Source of the DNA: Sphingomonadaceae bacterium
GTDB lineage: Bacteria; Pseudomonadota; Alphaproteobacteria; Sphingomonadales; Sphingomonadaceae
Assembly (NCBI GenBank): GCA_009923795.1
Contig: RFSU01000149.1
Coordinates: forward strand, 1-5,670
Direction: 5' to 3'
DNA: 5,670 nt
Each line of letters starts with the position of its first letter. Within the stretch, counting starts at the first letter, position 1. Shown here one piece after another: positions 1 through 5,670 of this stretch. The translations under genes were made by a program, and so were the position numbers. Below the pieces are notes generated by a model. That model was not told the origin of the DNA, made no database searches, and saw only the letters and a program-made list of their open reading frames with translations.

Positions 1-431
1 CCATAGGTGCGCGCGCGATACGTGCGCGGAACGCCCGTTGCGGGCAATTCCATCTGACGCTTTAATTCGCCATCATTGGTCAGCAGCAACAAACCTTCGG
101 TGTTAAAATCCAACCGCCCAATGGGCATGAGGCGCGGCAGGCCCTTGGGCAGAACATCATAAATTGTCCGACGTCCCTTGGGGTCGTGTTCCGTCGTGAG
201 CACGCCATTGGGCTTGTAAAAGCGGAACAAACGGGAAGCCTTGGCGGGTTGAACGGGCTTTCCGTCGACAGTGATGCCCTCCAGCGTGGTCAGGATCGTC
301 GCCGGTGTCTCAAGGTCAACGCCGTTGAGCGCAATGCGCCGGTCGTCGATCATGCGTTCGATTTCGCGGCGCGAGGCAATGCCTGCGCGTGCGAGGAGTT
401 TGGCGATGCGTTGGGGTTCTTGGGTGCTCAT
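1..431 (-). CDS. rRNA pseudouridine synthase, RluB/RsuA family (N-terminal part, cut by window edge)
   Basis: This gene encodes the first 143 residues of a pseudouridine synthase that isomerises a specific uridine in ribosomal RNA, most likely of the large subunit (RluB-like). The start of the protein is an S4 RNA-binding domain (about residues 7-55, including RIAKLLARAGIASRRE and the RRIALNGV turn). The catalytic domain follows, opening with FYKPNGVLTT (71-80). The family signature GRLDFNTEGLLLLTNDG lies at about 105-121, with D108 as the expected catalytic aspartate. The ATG at 431-429 is secure because an in-frame TAG lies four codons upstream (443-441). The ribosome binding site is weak (AGGG about 7 bases upstream). 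The gene starts 34 bases after the stop of the Rieske oxygenase gene on the same strand, so cotranscription is likely. The rest of the catalytic domain runs past position 1. RluB, RluE/F and RsuA share these motifs; RluB fits best, but the C-terminus is needed to decide. Confidence 0.93.
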   Translation of the reverse strand, partial: MSTQEPQRIAKLLARAGIASRREIERMIDDRRIALNGVDLETPATILTTLEGITVDGKPVQPAKASRLFRFYKPNGVLTTEHDPKGRRTIYDVLPKGLPRLMPIGRLDFNTEGLLLLTNDGELKRQMELPATGVPRTYRARTY

Positions 432-465
432 CGCCGCGCCCTAGCCGGAAAAGCGGCCTGTGTCT

Positions 466-1599
466 CTAGCTGGTGATGCGTGCTTCGATGGACTGGTGAA
501 AATTGCGAATACCCGTTTCCAGCGAACCGAGTGTCAGTTCTTCTAATGCGCCGGACTCTAGTCCTTGTTGGCCGAGTGCTGCTGCCCGAAAATCTTCGGC
601 GGCGAAAACGCCCTTATCCAGTAACGTCCAACTGCGCGCCCAGTGGTCACGCGCTTTGTCGGTTTTCGGTTCTTCGGGGATAAGCATGAAATCTTCCACC
701 AAAGTCCGACCGACCGATTGCGGCATCAGCACCATGATGTTCACATAGTCCGGGCTGACCACAATGACGGTGGCTGGAAAAAGCTGATAGGCAAAGGTCA
801 CGGCCGACCGGAGTTTTGGCCAATTGCTAAGATCCATTTCAGCTAATTCTTCGGTTCGGCCAACGGCAGAGCGTTGGTGCGCACCGATGCTGTCGGCTGC
901 GGTTATGCCATCTTTAAAAAAAGGGCCGATGGTTGCCGCATGAAGCCGGGTGACATGATAGCTTTCCATAAAGGCATCCATGATCAGCTTCCAACTGGAG
1001 GGCACATCATGGACATGGCGATTATATAAAAACAGGTCGCGCATGCCAAAGGCATCAAAATCTGGCCCTAAGGACATTGCATCCGTAAAATCGGCATCGT
1101 CGTCGGGCGAGAACCAGATGAGGCCACCAGATTCAACGCTGGGCAGGGCCTTCAGCCCATAGTCTTGTTTGTTAAGCCCGGCGAAGGTTTCGGGCCGGGG
1201 CAGGCCGATCAGCGCGCCATCCACGCCATAAGTCCAAGCATGATAGGGGCAGACCAGCCGATTGGCGCACACGGCATCTGATCCCTCGACCAAGCGCGTA
1301 CCCCTATGACGGCAGACGTTATGAAATACGTGCGCCTTGCCCTTGTTGTCACGCGTCAGGAGGAGTGGGCGACCAAATCCGTCATGTGGAACCGCCATGC
1401 CGGGCTTCGGCAGCAGGGCCGAAGGTGCAATGACCTGAGGCAGCTTACCAAAGAGCGCCGCCTGCTCCCGGTTAAACCAATCAGGGTCTGTATATCGGGA
1501 TGCAGCCACGCGCGTTATGCCAGCCTTTGCGGGCGTACTGCCGTCGGCAATCATCCGCGCAAGGGCCATTTGGCCGGAGGTTGGAGCCAAGAGACTCAT
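466..1599 (-). CDS. Rieske [2Fe-2S] non-heme iron oxygenase, alpha (catalytic) subunit
   Basis: This is a complete 377-residue terminal oxygenase component, which would use electrons from a separate reductase to hydroxylate or demethylate an organic substrate. The Rieske domain (about residues 55-165) has C96-R-H98 and C117-P-Y-H120, the ligands of the [2Fe-2S] cluster. The catalytic domain contains WKLIMDAFMESYHVTRLH (203-220). H215 and H220 are the iron-binding histidines, and D336 (in AAEDF) is the likely third ligand. The residue three before H215, which links the Rieske cluster to the iron, is E212 rather than the Asp of naphthalene-type dioxygenases. The C-terminal pattern LGSLETGIRNFHQSI is typical of the COG4638 family. 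The start is supported by AGAAGGA (1616-1610) and an in-frame TAG at 1623-1621. No beta subunit, ferredoxin or reductase gene lies in the window, so the enzyme is probably of the alpha-only type. The substrate cannot be read from sequence; carnitine/betaine-like amines, aromatic acids and sterol-like compounds all remain possible. Confidence 0.93.
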   Translation of the reverse strand: MSLLAPTSGQMALARMIADGSTPAKAGITRVAASRYTDPDWFNREQAALFGKLPQVIAPSALLPKPGMAVPHDGFGRPLLLTRDNKGKAHVFHNVCRHRGTRLVEGSDAVCANRLVCPYHAWTYGVDGALIGLPRPETFAGLNKQDYGLKALPSVESGGLIWFSPDDDADFTDAMSLGPDFDAFGMRDLFLYNRHVHDVPSSWKLIMDAFMESYHVTRLHAATIGPFFKDGITAADSIGAHQRSAVGRTEELAEMDLSNWPKLRSAVTFAYQLFPATVIVVSPDYVNIMVLMPQSVGRTLVEDFMLIPEEPKTDKARDHWARSWTLLDKGVFAAEDFRAAALGQQGLESGALEELTLGSLETGIRNFHQSIEARITS

Positions 1600-1609
1600 G
1601 ACAGGGCTA

Positions 1610-1616
1610 TCCTTCT
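1610..1616 (-). promoter_or_regulatory. Ribosome binding site of the Rieske oxygenase gene
   Basis: The minus strand reads AGAAGGA here, with 10 bases between it and the ATG at 1599-1597. It supports that ATG over the internal Met codons at residues 11 and 16. The spacing is slightly long but acceptable. Confidence 0.7.
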
Positions 1617-1633
1617 GCGTCTAGAACGCTAGG

Positions 1634-1643
1634 TTCGCGCGAA
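1634..1643. repeat. Perfect 10-base palindrome TTCGCGCGAA in the divergent region
   Basis: TTCGCGCGAA is identical to its own reverse complement and sits near the middle of the divergent intergenic region. That is a plausible place for an operator controlling one or both genes. The symmetry does not extend into the flanking bases (G1633 and A1644 do not pair). A 10-base CG-rich palindrome can arise by chance, and no known regulator motif is recognised. Confidence 0.3.
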
Positions 1644-1650
1644 ATCATCT

Positions 1651-1656
1651 GGGGGG
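1651..1656 (+). promoter_or_regulatory. Ribosome binding site of the ampG-like gene (GGGGGG)
   Basis: A run of six G lies 7 bases before the ATG at 1664. It can pair with the CU-rich anti-Shine-Dalgarno end of 16S rRNA, although it is not the usual AGGAGG. It decides the start together with the in-frame TAA at 1661-1663, directly before the ATG. Confidence 0.6.
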
Positions 1657-1663
1657 CAAGTAA

Positions 1664-3040
1664 ATGTCGGCAGAGCAGCTTAACTTCGTTATTTTCGTCT
1701 CGTTGCTCGTAGGCCTTATAGTTGCTGCCAAAAGGATTGCGACCTTTCAGCCATATCTTCGGAAAGGTCCGATTGTTACGTTCCTCCTAGGAATTTCGAG
1801 TGGCTTTCCTCTAACACTGCTCTTGGCGACGATGACATTTTGGCTGTCTCGGGTTGGCGTAGACAAGGCAACCATTGGTTTCGCCGTCGGCCTAACAACC
1901 CCATATACTCTTAAGTTTTTATGGGCCCCGCTCGTGGATAAGGTGCCTTTGCCATTTTTGACAAAAGCCTTTGGGCAGCGTCGAGGCTGGCTATTCTTCG
2001 TTCAGGGCCTGCTACTTATTGCGATTTGGCAACTGGGAAGCAGTGATCCAAAAGGAAGCCTAGGCGCTTTCGCCTTTTGGGCTATTATAGTCGCATTCCT
2101 GTCTGCGACGCAGGACATCGTTATCGATGCATATAGAATTGAGATACTCGACGAAGTCGACTTGTCCCACGGCACGGCGACAAACCAGTTTGGGTATAGA
2201 ACCGGCAATCTCATAGCTGGCGCAGGAACAATCTTCTTAGCGTCACCTGAAGGACTAGGATTGGGCTGGGCCAATGCTTACGGCCTAACGGCATTTGCAA
2301 TCCTTCCAGCAATAATAGGCGCATTATGGGCTGGCGAAGGCCGATATGTGAACCAGTTCGTTCAGAAATCCGGGATGACCGTCAAGGATTGGCTGCGCGA
2401 AATGCTCATCAATCCCTTCGCCGAGTTCATGGCGCGTCATGGAGCTTTGCTCATTCTCGCGTTTGTTCTTGTTTATAAGATTGGCGACGCCATGGGGCAG
2501 ATTATGTTGAGCCCCATGATTGTTGAGTTGGGCTTTACGGATATCGAATATATTTCCGCTAGCAAAGCATGGGGCTTTGGCGCTTTGATATTGGGGTCGG
2601 CACTTGGCGCGCCCTTCATTCTCTGGCTGGGTATGGGTCGCGCTCTGCTGATTTCTGGACTGATGATGATGCTATCCAACGGTATGTTCATGATCCTTGC
2701 AGTTGCCGGGCATGATTACTGGATGCTTGTATTGGCTGTGGTTACAGAAAACATAACCAGCGGGATCGGGCTAACAGTTTTCACCACTTATCTATCTGGG
2801 CTGTCGAACCTTGCTTATACAGCGACCCAGTTTGCGCTTCTTTCATCCGTTGCTGCGGTTGCGCGAACTTGGTTGTCTGCGCCTGCCGGGAAGTTAGCGG
2901 AAAGCATGGGATGGGTTGGCTTTTGGGGGTTCACGATCTTGATCGCAATTCCGGGCATGGTGCTGCTGCTCATGTTGTGGCGCAAAGGCTATGTCGTCGA
3001 TTACCGTAGTCAAAGCACGATGAGTGCAGAAGATCATTAA
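1664..3040 (+). CDS. ampG: AmpG-family muropeptide permease (major facilitator superfamily)
   Basis: This 458-residue inner-membrane permease most likely imports GlcNAc-anhydroMurNAc peptides from the periplasm for cell-wall recycling. About 12-13 hydrophobic segments are visible. Family marks in order are GISSGFPLTLLLATMTFW (43-60), TLKFLWAPLVDK (82-93), FGQRRGWLFF (103-112), the strong signature SATQDIVIDAYRIE (147-160), FGYRTGNLIAGAG (176-188), VLVYKIGDAMG (268-278) and YTATQFALLSSVAAVAR (385-401). These align by memory along most of E. coli AmpG. Two ends differ. An extra hydrophobic stretch (about 6-22) precedes the usual first helix, and the protein stops after the helix near 417-438, lacking the last two helices of the 491-residue E. 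coli protein. The ATG is fixed by an adjacent in-frame TAA (1661-1663). Hand-counted GC over 1681-3000 is about 51%, lower than the neighbours, with frequent CTA, ATA and AGA codons. No beta-lactamase or ampR gene lies nearby. A related permease with a different substrate cannot be excluded. Confidence 0.88.
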   Translation: MSAEQLNFVIFVSLLVGLIVAAKRIATFQPYLRKGPIVTFLLGISSGFPLTLLLATMTFWLSRVGVDKATIGFAVGLTTPYTLKFLWAPLVDKVPLPFLTKAFGQRRGWLFFVQGLLLIAIWQLGSSDPKGSLGAFAFWAIIVAFLSATQDIVIDAYRIEILDEVDLSHGTATNQFGYRTGNLIAGAGTIFLASPEGLGLGWANAYGLTAFAILPAIIGALWAGEGRYVNQFVQKSGMTVKDWLREMLINPFAEFMARHGALLILAFVLVYKIGDAMGQIMLSPMIVELGFTDIEYISASKAWGFGALILGSALGAPFILWLGMGRALLISGLMMMLSNGMFMILAVAGHDYWMLVLAVVTENITSGIGLTVFTTYLSGLSNLAYTATQFALLSSVAAVARTWLSAPAGKLAESMGWVGFWGFTILIAIPGMVLLLMLWRKGYVVDYRSQSTMSAEDH

Positions 3041-4395
3041 GCCGGCAACTGCCCGTTCGCTTGAAGAACAAGTCCCGCCAGATAGAGCGAACCAAGAATG
3101 GCGACGCGCGGTTTTTCTCCCGCGCGTGATGTTGCGAGATGGTGAAGCGCTGCCTCCACGTCTGGGGCGGCGTATGTCTCGCCGATGCCCGCATCTGCAG
3201 CCATAGTCATGACGGCCTCGTGGCTGTGATGCTCATGACCGGGGATGGGCACTGCTGTAACGGAGCGCACCACTGGGGCCAGAATTTGGAGGAATGTCCG
3301 GGCGTCTTTGTTGGCCAGCATGCCAAGGATGATATCGGGCTTAGAGGATTCTTGGCCTCTGGATTGTAAGAAGCTGGCAATCATCTCCGCTGCATTGGGA
3401 TTATGCCCGCCATCGAGCCAGATTTCCTCTGCTGCGTTCAGATGCGCCGTTAACGGGCCGGGCGTCAACAATTGAAGCCGTGCGGGCCAGCTGGCCGCGC
3501 CCATCGCTGCAGCATAGGCGGCGTCGGGAATATTGAGCACGGATTGGTGTCGCAACATGGCGATGGCGAGCCCGGCATTGGTGCATTGATGTTGGCCCGG
3601 CAGGCGGGGCAAGGGCAACACAAGCGCGCCGTGGGTATCGCGATAGTGAAGCTGTCCCTGCTGAGCTGCACAATCCCAACCCTGTACTTGCGCAACAAGC
3701 GTCGCGCCGACACCCGCTGCTACCTCGGCCACGCGCGCCATCACAGCTTTAGGATAATTCATGGTGACGAGCGGCACGCCGGATTTGGCGATGCTCGCCT
3801 TTTCAAAGCCGATGCGTTCCAGTGGCGGATAGTCCGGCCCATTTTCCGGGTCGAGCAGAAAGGCCTCATGGTCGAGGCCCAGCTGCGCAATGCCGGTGAC
3901 AATTGGGGCAGGGATGATGTTCGTTGCGTCAAGCCGCCCGCCGAGGCCAACTTCGATAATCGTGGCATCTGCGGGTGTGCGGGAAAAGGCCAGAAAGGCG
4001 GCGGCGGTTGTTGCTTCAAAAAAACTAGGGCCGATGTCCGCGGCTTCGGCTGCATCCAGCACTTCGGCCAAAACGGAGGCTAATTGGGCATCCTCAATCA
4101 ACGCGCCTGCCACCCGAATGCGTTCATTAAACCGCACCAGATGCGGGCTGGTATAGGCGTGCGCCGTAAAACCCGCGCCTTCAATCGCCGCCCTTAAAAA
4201 CGCGCAGGCTGAGCCTTTGCCATTGGTGCCGGCCACATGAAGGACCGGGGGCAATTTGAGATGCGGATTTCCAATAGCCTCTAAAAGCAGCGCAATACGC
4301 TCTAGCCCAAGAATATCCCGGCCCGGAGATAATTGGGCAAAGCGATCAAGCTGGGCCTGAACCGCCGGATCATCTGAACGCGCATGATCAGCCAC
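3037..4395 (-). CDS. folC: Bifunctional folylpolyglutamate synthase / dihydrofolate synthase
   Basis: This 452-residue cytosolic enzyme of the Mur-ligase superfamily adds glutamate, with ATP, to dihydropteroate and to reduced folates. The ATP-binding loop is GTNGKGS (56-62), followed by YTSPHLVRFNERI (81-93), FFEATTAAAF (125-134) and the metal- and substrate-binding stretch EVGLGGRLDATNII (148-161). Further on are LGLDHEAFL (172-180), WPARLQ (303-308), WLDGGHNPNA (326-335), GMLANKD (358-364) and GSLYLAG (435-441), all typical of FolC. The start is a GTG at 4395-4393, only 7 bases after the accD stop and without a clear Shine-Dalgarno sequence, so translation probably depends on coupling to accD. 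The next in-frame Met is at residue 212, far inside the protein. Its stop (TAA, 3039-3037) overlaps the stop of the convergent ampG gene. There is a small apparent insertion at about residues 182-191 compared with the usual FolC pattern. Bifunctionality is inferred from the bacterial family and not shown by the sequence. Confidence 0.96.
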   Translation of the reverse strand: MADHARSDDPAVQAQLDRFAQLSPGRDILGLERIALLLEAIGNPHLKLPPVLHVAGTNGKGSACAFLRAAIEGAGFTAHAYTSPHLVRFNERIRVAGALIEDAQLASVLAEVLDAAEAADIGPSFFEATTAAAFLAFSRTPADATIIEVGLGGRLDATNIIPAPIVTGIAQLGLDHEAFLLDPENGPDYPPLERIGFEKASIAKSGVPLVTMNYPKAVMARVAEVAAGVGATLVAQVQGWDCAAQQGQLHYRDTHGALVLPLPRLPGQHQCTNAGLAIAMLRHQSVLNIPDAAYAAAMGAASWPARLQLLTPGPLTAHLNAAEEIWLDGGHNPNAAEMIASFLQSRGQESSKPDIILGMLANKDARTFLQILAPVVRSVTAVPIPGHEHHSHEAVMTMAADAGIGETYAAPDVEAALHHLATSRAGEKPRVAILGSLYLAGLVLQANGQLPA

Positions 4396-4402
4396 AGGGC
4401 AA

Positions 4403-5257
4403 TCAGGCTGCCGCCTTCTCCGGCATTAGATAGGCGATGAGGCGGCCGAGCGTGTCCCGTAAATCCTTCCGCTCCACCACCATGTCAAGCATGCCGTGGT
4501 CGAGCAGATATTCCGAACGTTGAAACCCTTCTGGAAGCTTCTCACGGATCGTGTCTTGAATAACGCGCTGGCCCGCAAAGCCGATCAGGGCATTGGGCTC
4601 TGCAATCTGAATGTCGCCCAGCATAGCGTAGCTTGCGGTCACGCCACCTGTCGTGGGGTCGGTCAGCACCACTATATAGGGCAGGCCCGCATCACGCAGC
4701 ATAGAGATGGCAACCGTCGTGCGCGGCATTTGCATCAAGGATAAAATGCCTTCTTGCATGCGCGCACCGCCCGCGGCCGTGAAGATGATATAGGGGCACT
4801 TATCTTCAATCGCGGCCTTGGCCCCCGCGATAAAGGCTTCGCCCACTGCAACGCCCATCGACCCGCCCATATAGGCAAAATCCTGAATGCCGACGACGGC
4901 CTTATGCCCCGCAATGGAACCGCGTGCGTTGAGGAGTGCATCATGCTCCCCCGTTGACGCGCGGGCAGCCTTGATCCGATCCGTATATTTTTTGGTGTCG
5001 CGAAACTTCAGCGGATCTTCGGCAACGCGCGGCGTTGGCAGCACAGTGAAACGGGCATTGTCAAAAATCTGAGGAAAACGGGCCTTCGGCCCAATGCGGC
5101 CGTGGTGGTTGCACACCGGGCAGACGGAGAGATTCTCTTCATATTCCTTGGTGTAAATCATCTGTGCGCAGGAGGGGCACTTATGCCAGAGATTCCCCTC
5201 TGTTTCGCGCTTTGCGATGAAGGGGATCGCGTTGCGGACGCGGCTCAACCAGTTCAT
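4403..5257 (-). CDS. accD: Acetyl-CoA carboxylase carboxyltransferase, beta subunit
   Basis: This 284-residue cytosolic subunit pairs with AccA to move the carboxyl group from carboxybiotin to acetyl-CoA, giving malonyl-CoA for fatty acid synthesis. The N-terminus has the four-cysteine zinc ribbon, C27-P-S-C30 and C46-P-V-C49, characteristic of bacterial AccD. The crotonase-like carboxyltransferase core follows. It includes YMGGSMGVAVGEAF (129-142), the oxyanion-forming FTAAGGARMQEG (159-170), LTDPTTGGVTASYAMLGD (198-215), GFAGQRVI (226-233) and LPEGFQRSEYLLDHG (241-255). It is slightly shorter than the 304-residue E. coli protein, mainly at the C-terminus. The ATG overlaps the trpA stop as ATGA (5257-5254) and has a strong AAGGAG site, so both coupling and independent initiation are possible. 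folC follows after 7 bases. The partner gene accA is not in the window, which is usual outside some Gram-positive bacteria. Confidence 0.98.
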   Translation of the reverse strand: MNWLSRVRNAIPFIAKRETEGNLWHKCPSCAQMIYTKEYEENLSVCPVCNHHGRIGPKARFPQIFDNARFTVLPTPRVAEDPLKFRDTKKYTDRIKAARASTGEHDALLNARGSIAGHKAVVGIQDFAYMGGSMGVAVGEAFIAGAKAAIEDKCPYIIFTAAGGARMQEGILSLMQMPRTTVAISMLRDAGLPYIVVLTDPTTGGVTASYAMLGDIQIAEPNALIGFAGQRVIQDTIREKLPEGFQRSEYLLDHGMLDMVVERKDLRDTLGRLIAYLMPEKAAA

Positions 5258-5670
5258 GCAATTTTCTCCTTCTGGGCGCTATCAACCGCTGCGCGCAAGC
5301 TGGCGACATAATCCCGAACCGGGCCTGCGGAATTAGGGCCATGTTGCCCGATCAATTCGACTAGGGCGGAGCCAACCACAACACCATCGGCAACGGCCGC
5401 AATCGCCGCCGCTTGATCCGGGGTGCGAATGCCAAAGCCGACCGCGATGGGAAGGTCGGTCGATTTCTTCAGGCGAGCAACAGCCTCGGCGACGCTCGCT
5501 GTCGCGGCCTGCTGCAGGCCTGTAATCCCGGCAACGGACACATAATAGAGAAACCCAGAGGCGGATTTTAGCACGGAGGGAAGGCGCGCTGCGTCCGTTG
5601 TGGGTGTCGCAAGGCGAATGAAATCCACCCCGGCCGCACGCAAGGCGGGGCCAAGATCGGCATCTTCTTC
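5254..5670 (-). CDS. trpA: Tryptophan synthase alpha subunit (C-terminal 138 residues, start lies beyond the window)
   Basis: This is the C-terminal half of TrpA, the TIM-barrel subunit that cleaves indole-3-glycerol phosphate to indole, which is passed to TrpB to make tryptophan. The frame is open to the last base of the window, beginning EEDADLGPALRAAGVDFIRL. Visible family marks are LATPTTDAARL, FLYYVSVAGITGLQ (the barrel strand and loop near the active site), the phosphate-binding VGFGIRTPDQA and DGVVVGSALVELI. A TTG at 5643-5641 is an internal Leu codon and not a start, because the upstream residues also match TrpA. The stop TGA (5256-5254) overlaps the accD ATG by four bases. trpB and trpF would be expected further upstream, to the right of the window, from the common alphaproteobacterial order. 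Confidence 0.97.
   Translation of the reverse strand, partial: EEDADLGPALRAAGVDFIRLATPTTDAARLPSVLKSASGFLYYVSVAGITGLQQAATASVAEAVARLKKSTDLPIAVGFGIRTPDQAAAIAAVADGVVVGSALVELIGQHGPNSAGPVRDYVASLRAAVDSAQKEKIA
5266..5271 (-). promoter_or_regulatory. Ribosome binding site of accD, inside the trpA coding end
   Basis: The minus strand reads AAGGAG, 8 bases before the accD ATG. It is a near-ideal Shine-Dalgarno sequence formed by the last codons of trpA. It fixes the accD start and is much stronger than anything ahead of folC or the pseudouridine synthase gene. Confidence 0.85.

Larger units (their letters stand above)
1600..1663. promoter_or_regulatory. Divergent intergenic region between the Rieske oxygenase and ampG-like genes
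   Basis: These 64 bases separate two divergent start codons, so promoters for both genes must lie here or extend into the facing coding regions. The region contains a ribosome binding site for each gene and a 10-base palindrome. A CTAG-AACG-CTAG arrangement (1621-1632) lies directly beside the palindrome. I could not find a convincing pair of -35/-10 boxes in either direction, so no promoter position is given. No regulator gene is encoded next to it. Confidence 0.5.

Noticed and set aside
446..459. A possible hairpin between the Rieske and pseudouridine synthase genes (GCCG/CGGC arms)
   Set aside because: The stem is only 4 pairs and no T-run follows it on the minus strand, so it does not qualify as a terminator.
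186..476. A 96-codon plus-strand frame opposite the pseudouridine synthase gene
   Set aside because: It is antisense to a gene with a full S4 domain and catalytic motif. The protein is low in hydrophobic pattern and resembles nothing known.
1306..1632. A 108-codon plus-strand frame opposite the 5' part of the Rieske gene, running into the divergent region
   Set aside because: It is antisense to the Rieske domain coding region, has no ribosome binding site and shows no recognisable protein features.
1651..1656. A run of six G as a possible phase-variable tract
   Set aside because: It is too short for efficient slippage and is at the right distance to serve as the ampG ribosome binding site, which explains it better.
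3041..3075. Weak inverted repeats just after the ampG stop (CTTG-AAGAA-CAAG) as a terminator
   Set aside because: The arms are four bases, there is no T-run, and the bases are fully accounted for as folC coding sequence.
3472..4083. A 203-codon open frame on the plus strand inside folC
   Set aside because: It lies wholly antisense to a clear FolC with all family motifs. Its translation is rich in Arg, Gly, His and Cys without domain features, as expected for the shadow of a GC-rich gene.
5641..5643. A TTG that could be read as the start of a short trpA-like gene
   Set aside because: The frame stays open to position 5670 and the nine residues before it (EEDADLGPA) fit TrpA, so the gene is a truncated view of full-length trpA and not a short gene.

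Overview
The window looks like a piece of a bacterial chromosome, most likely from an alphaproteobacterium and plausibly a sphingomonad. The main reasons are the gene order trpA-accD-folC on one strand, which is common in Alphaproteobacteria, the moderate-to-high GC content (about 55-62% in the genes I sampled by hand, except one) and the tight packing of genes. The assignment to order level is an inference from style and gene order, not from a marker gene.

Layout from left to right. (1) Positions 1-431, minus strand: the first 143 codons of an RluB/RsuA-type rRNA pseudouridine synthase, cut by the window edge. (2) Positions 466-1599, minus strand: a complete Rieske non-heme iron oxygenase alpha subunit, 34 bases upstream of the pseudouridine synthase gene and probably cotranscribed with it. 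(3) Positions 1600-1663: a 64-base divergent intergenic region with a ribosome binding site on each side and a small perfect palindrome. (4) Positions 1664-3040, plus strand: an AmpG-family MFS permease, the only plus-strand gene and clearly lower in GC (about 51%). (5) Positions 3037-5670, minus strand: a tight operon segment read trpA (C-terminal part) -> accD -> folC. trpA and accD overlap by ATGA, and accD and folC are 7 bases apart. The ampG and folC genes converge, and their stop codons share the TTAA at 3037-3040.

How the genes relate. TrpA (last step of tryptophan synthesis), AccD (carboxyltransferase beta subunit, first step of fatty acid synthesis) and FolC (folate polyglutamylation) are core biosynthetic enzymes in a conserved expression unit without a shared pathway. 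The permease probably imports anhydromuropeptides for cell-wall recycling. The Rieske enzyme oxidises an unidentified substrate, and no reductase or ferredoxin partner is encoded in the window. Its predicted iron-site geometry, with Glu where many ring-hydroxylating dioxygenases have Asp, resembles carnitine/betaine-type Rieske monooxygenases.

Nearly every base is coding. There is no RNA gene, insertion sequence, CRISPR array or recognisable rho-independent terminator. I do not see a previously undescribed system here. The points most worth a second look are the Rieske substrate question, the unusual composition and altered ends of the AmpG homologue, and the shared stop codons at the convergent junction.
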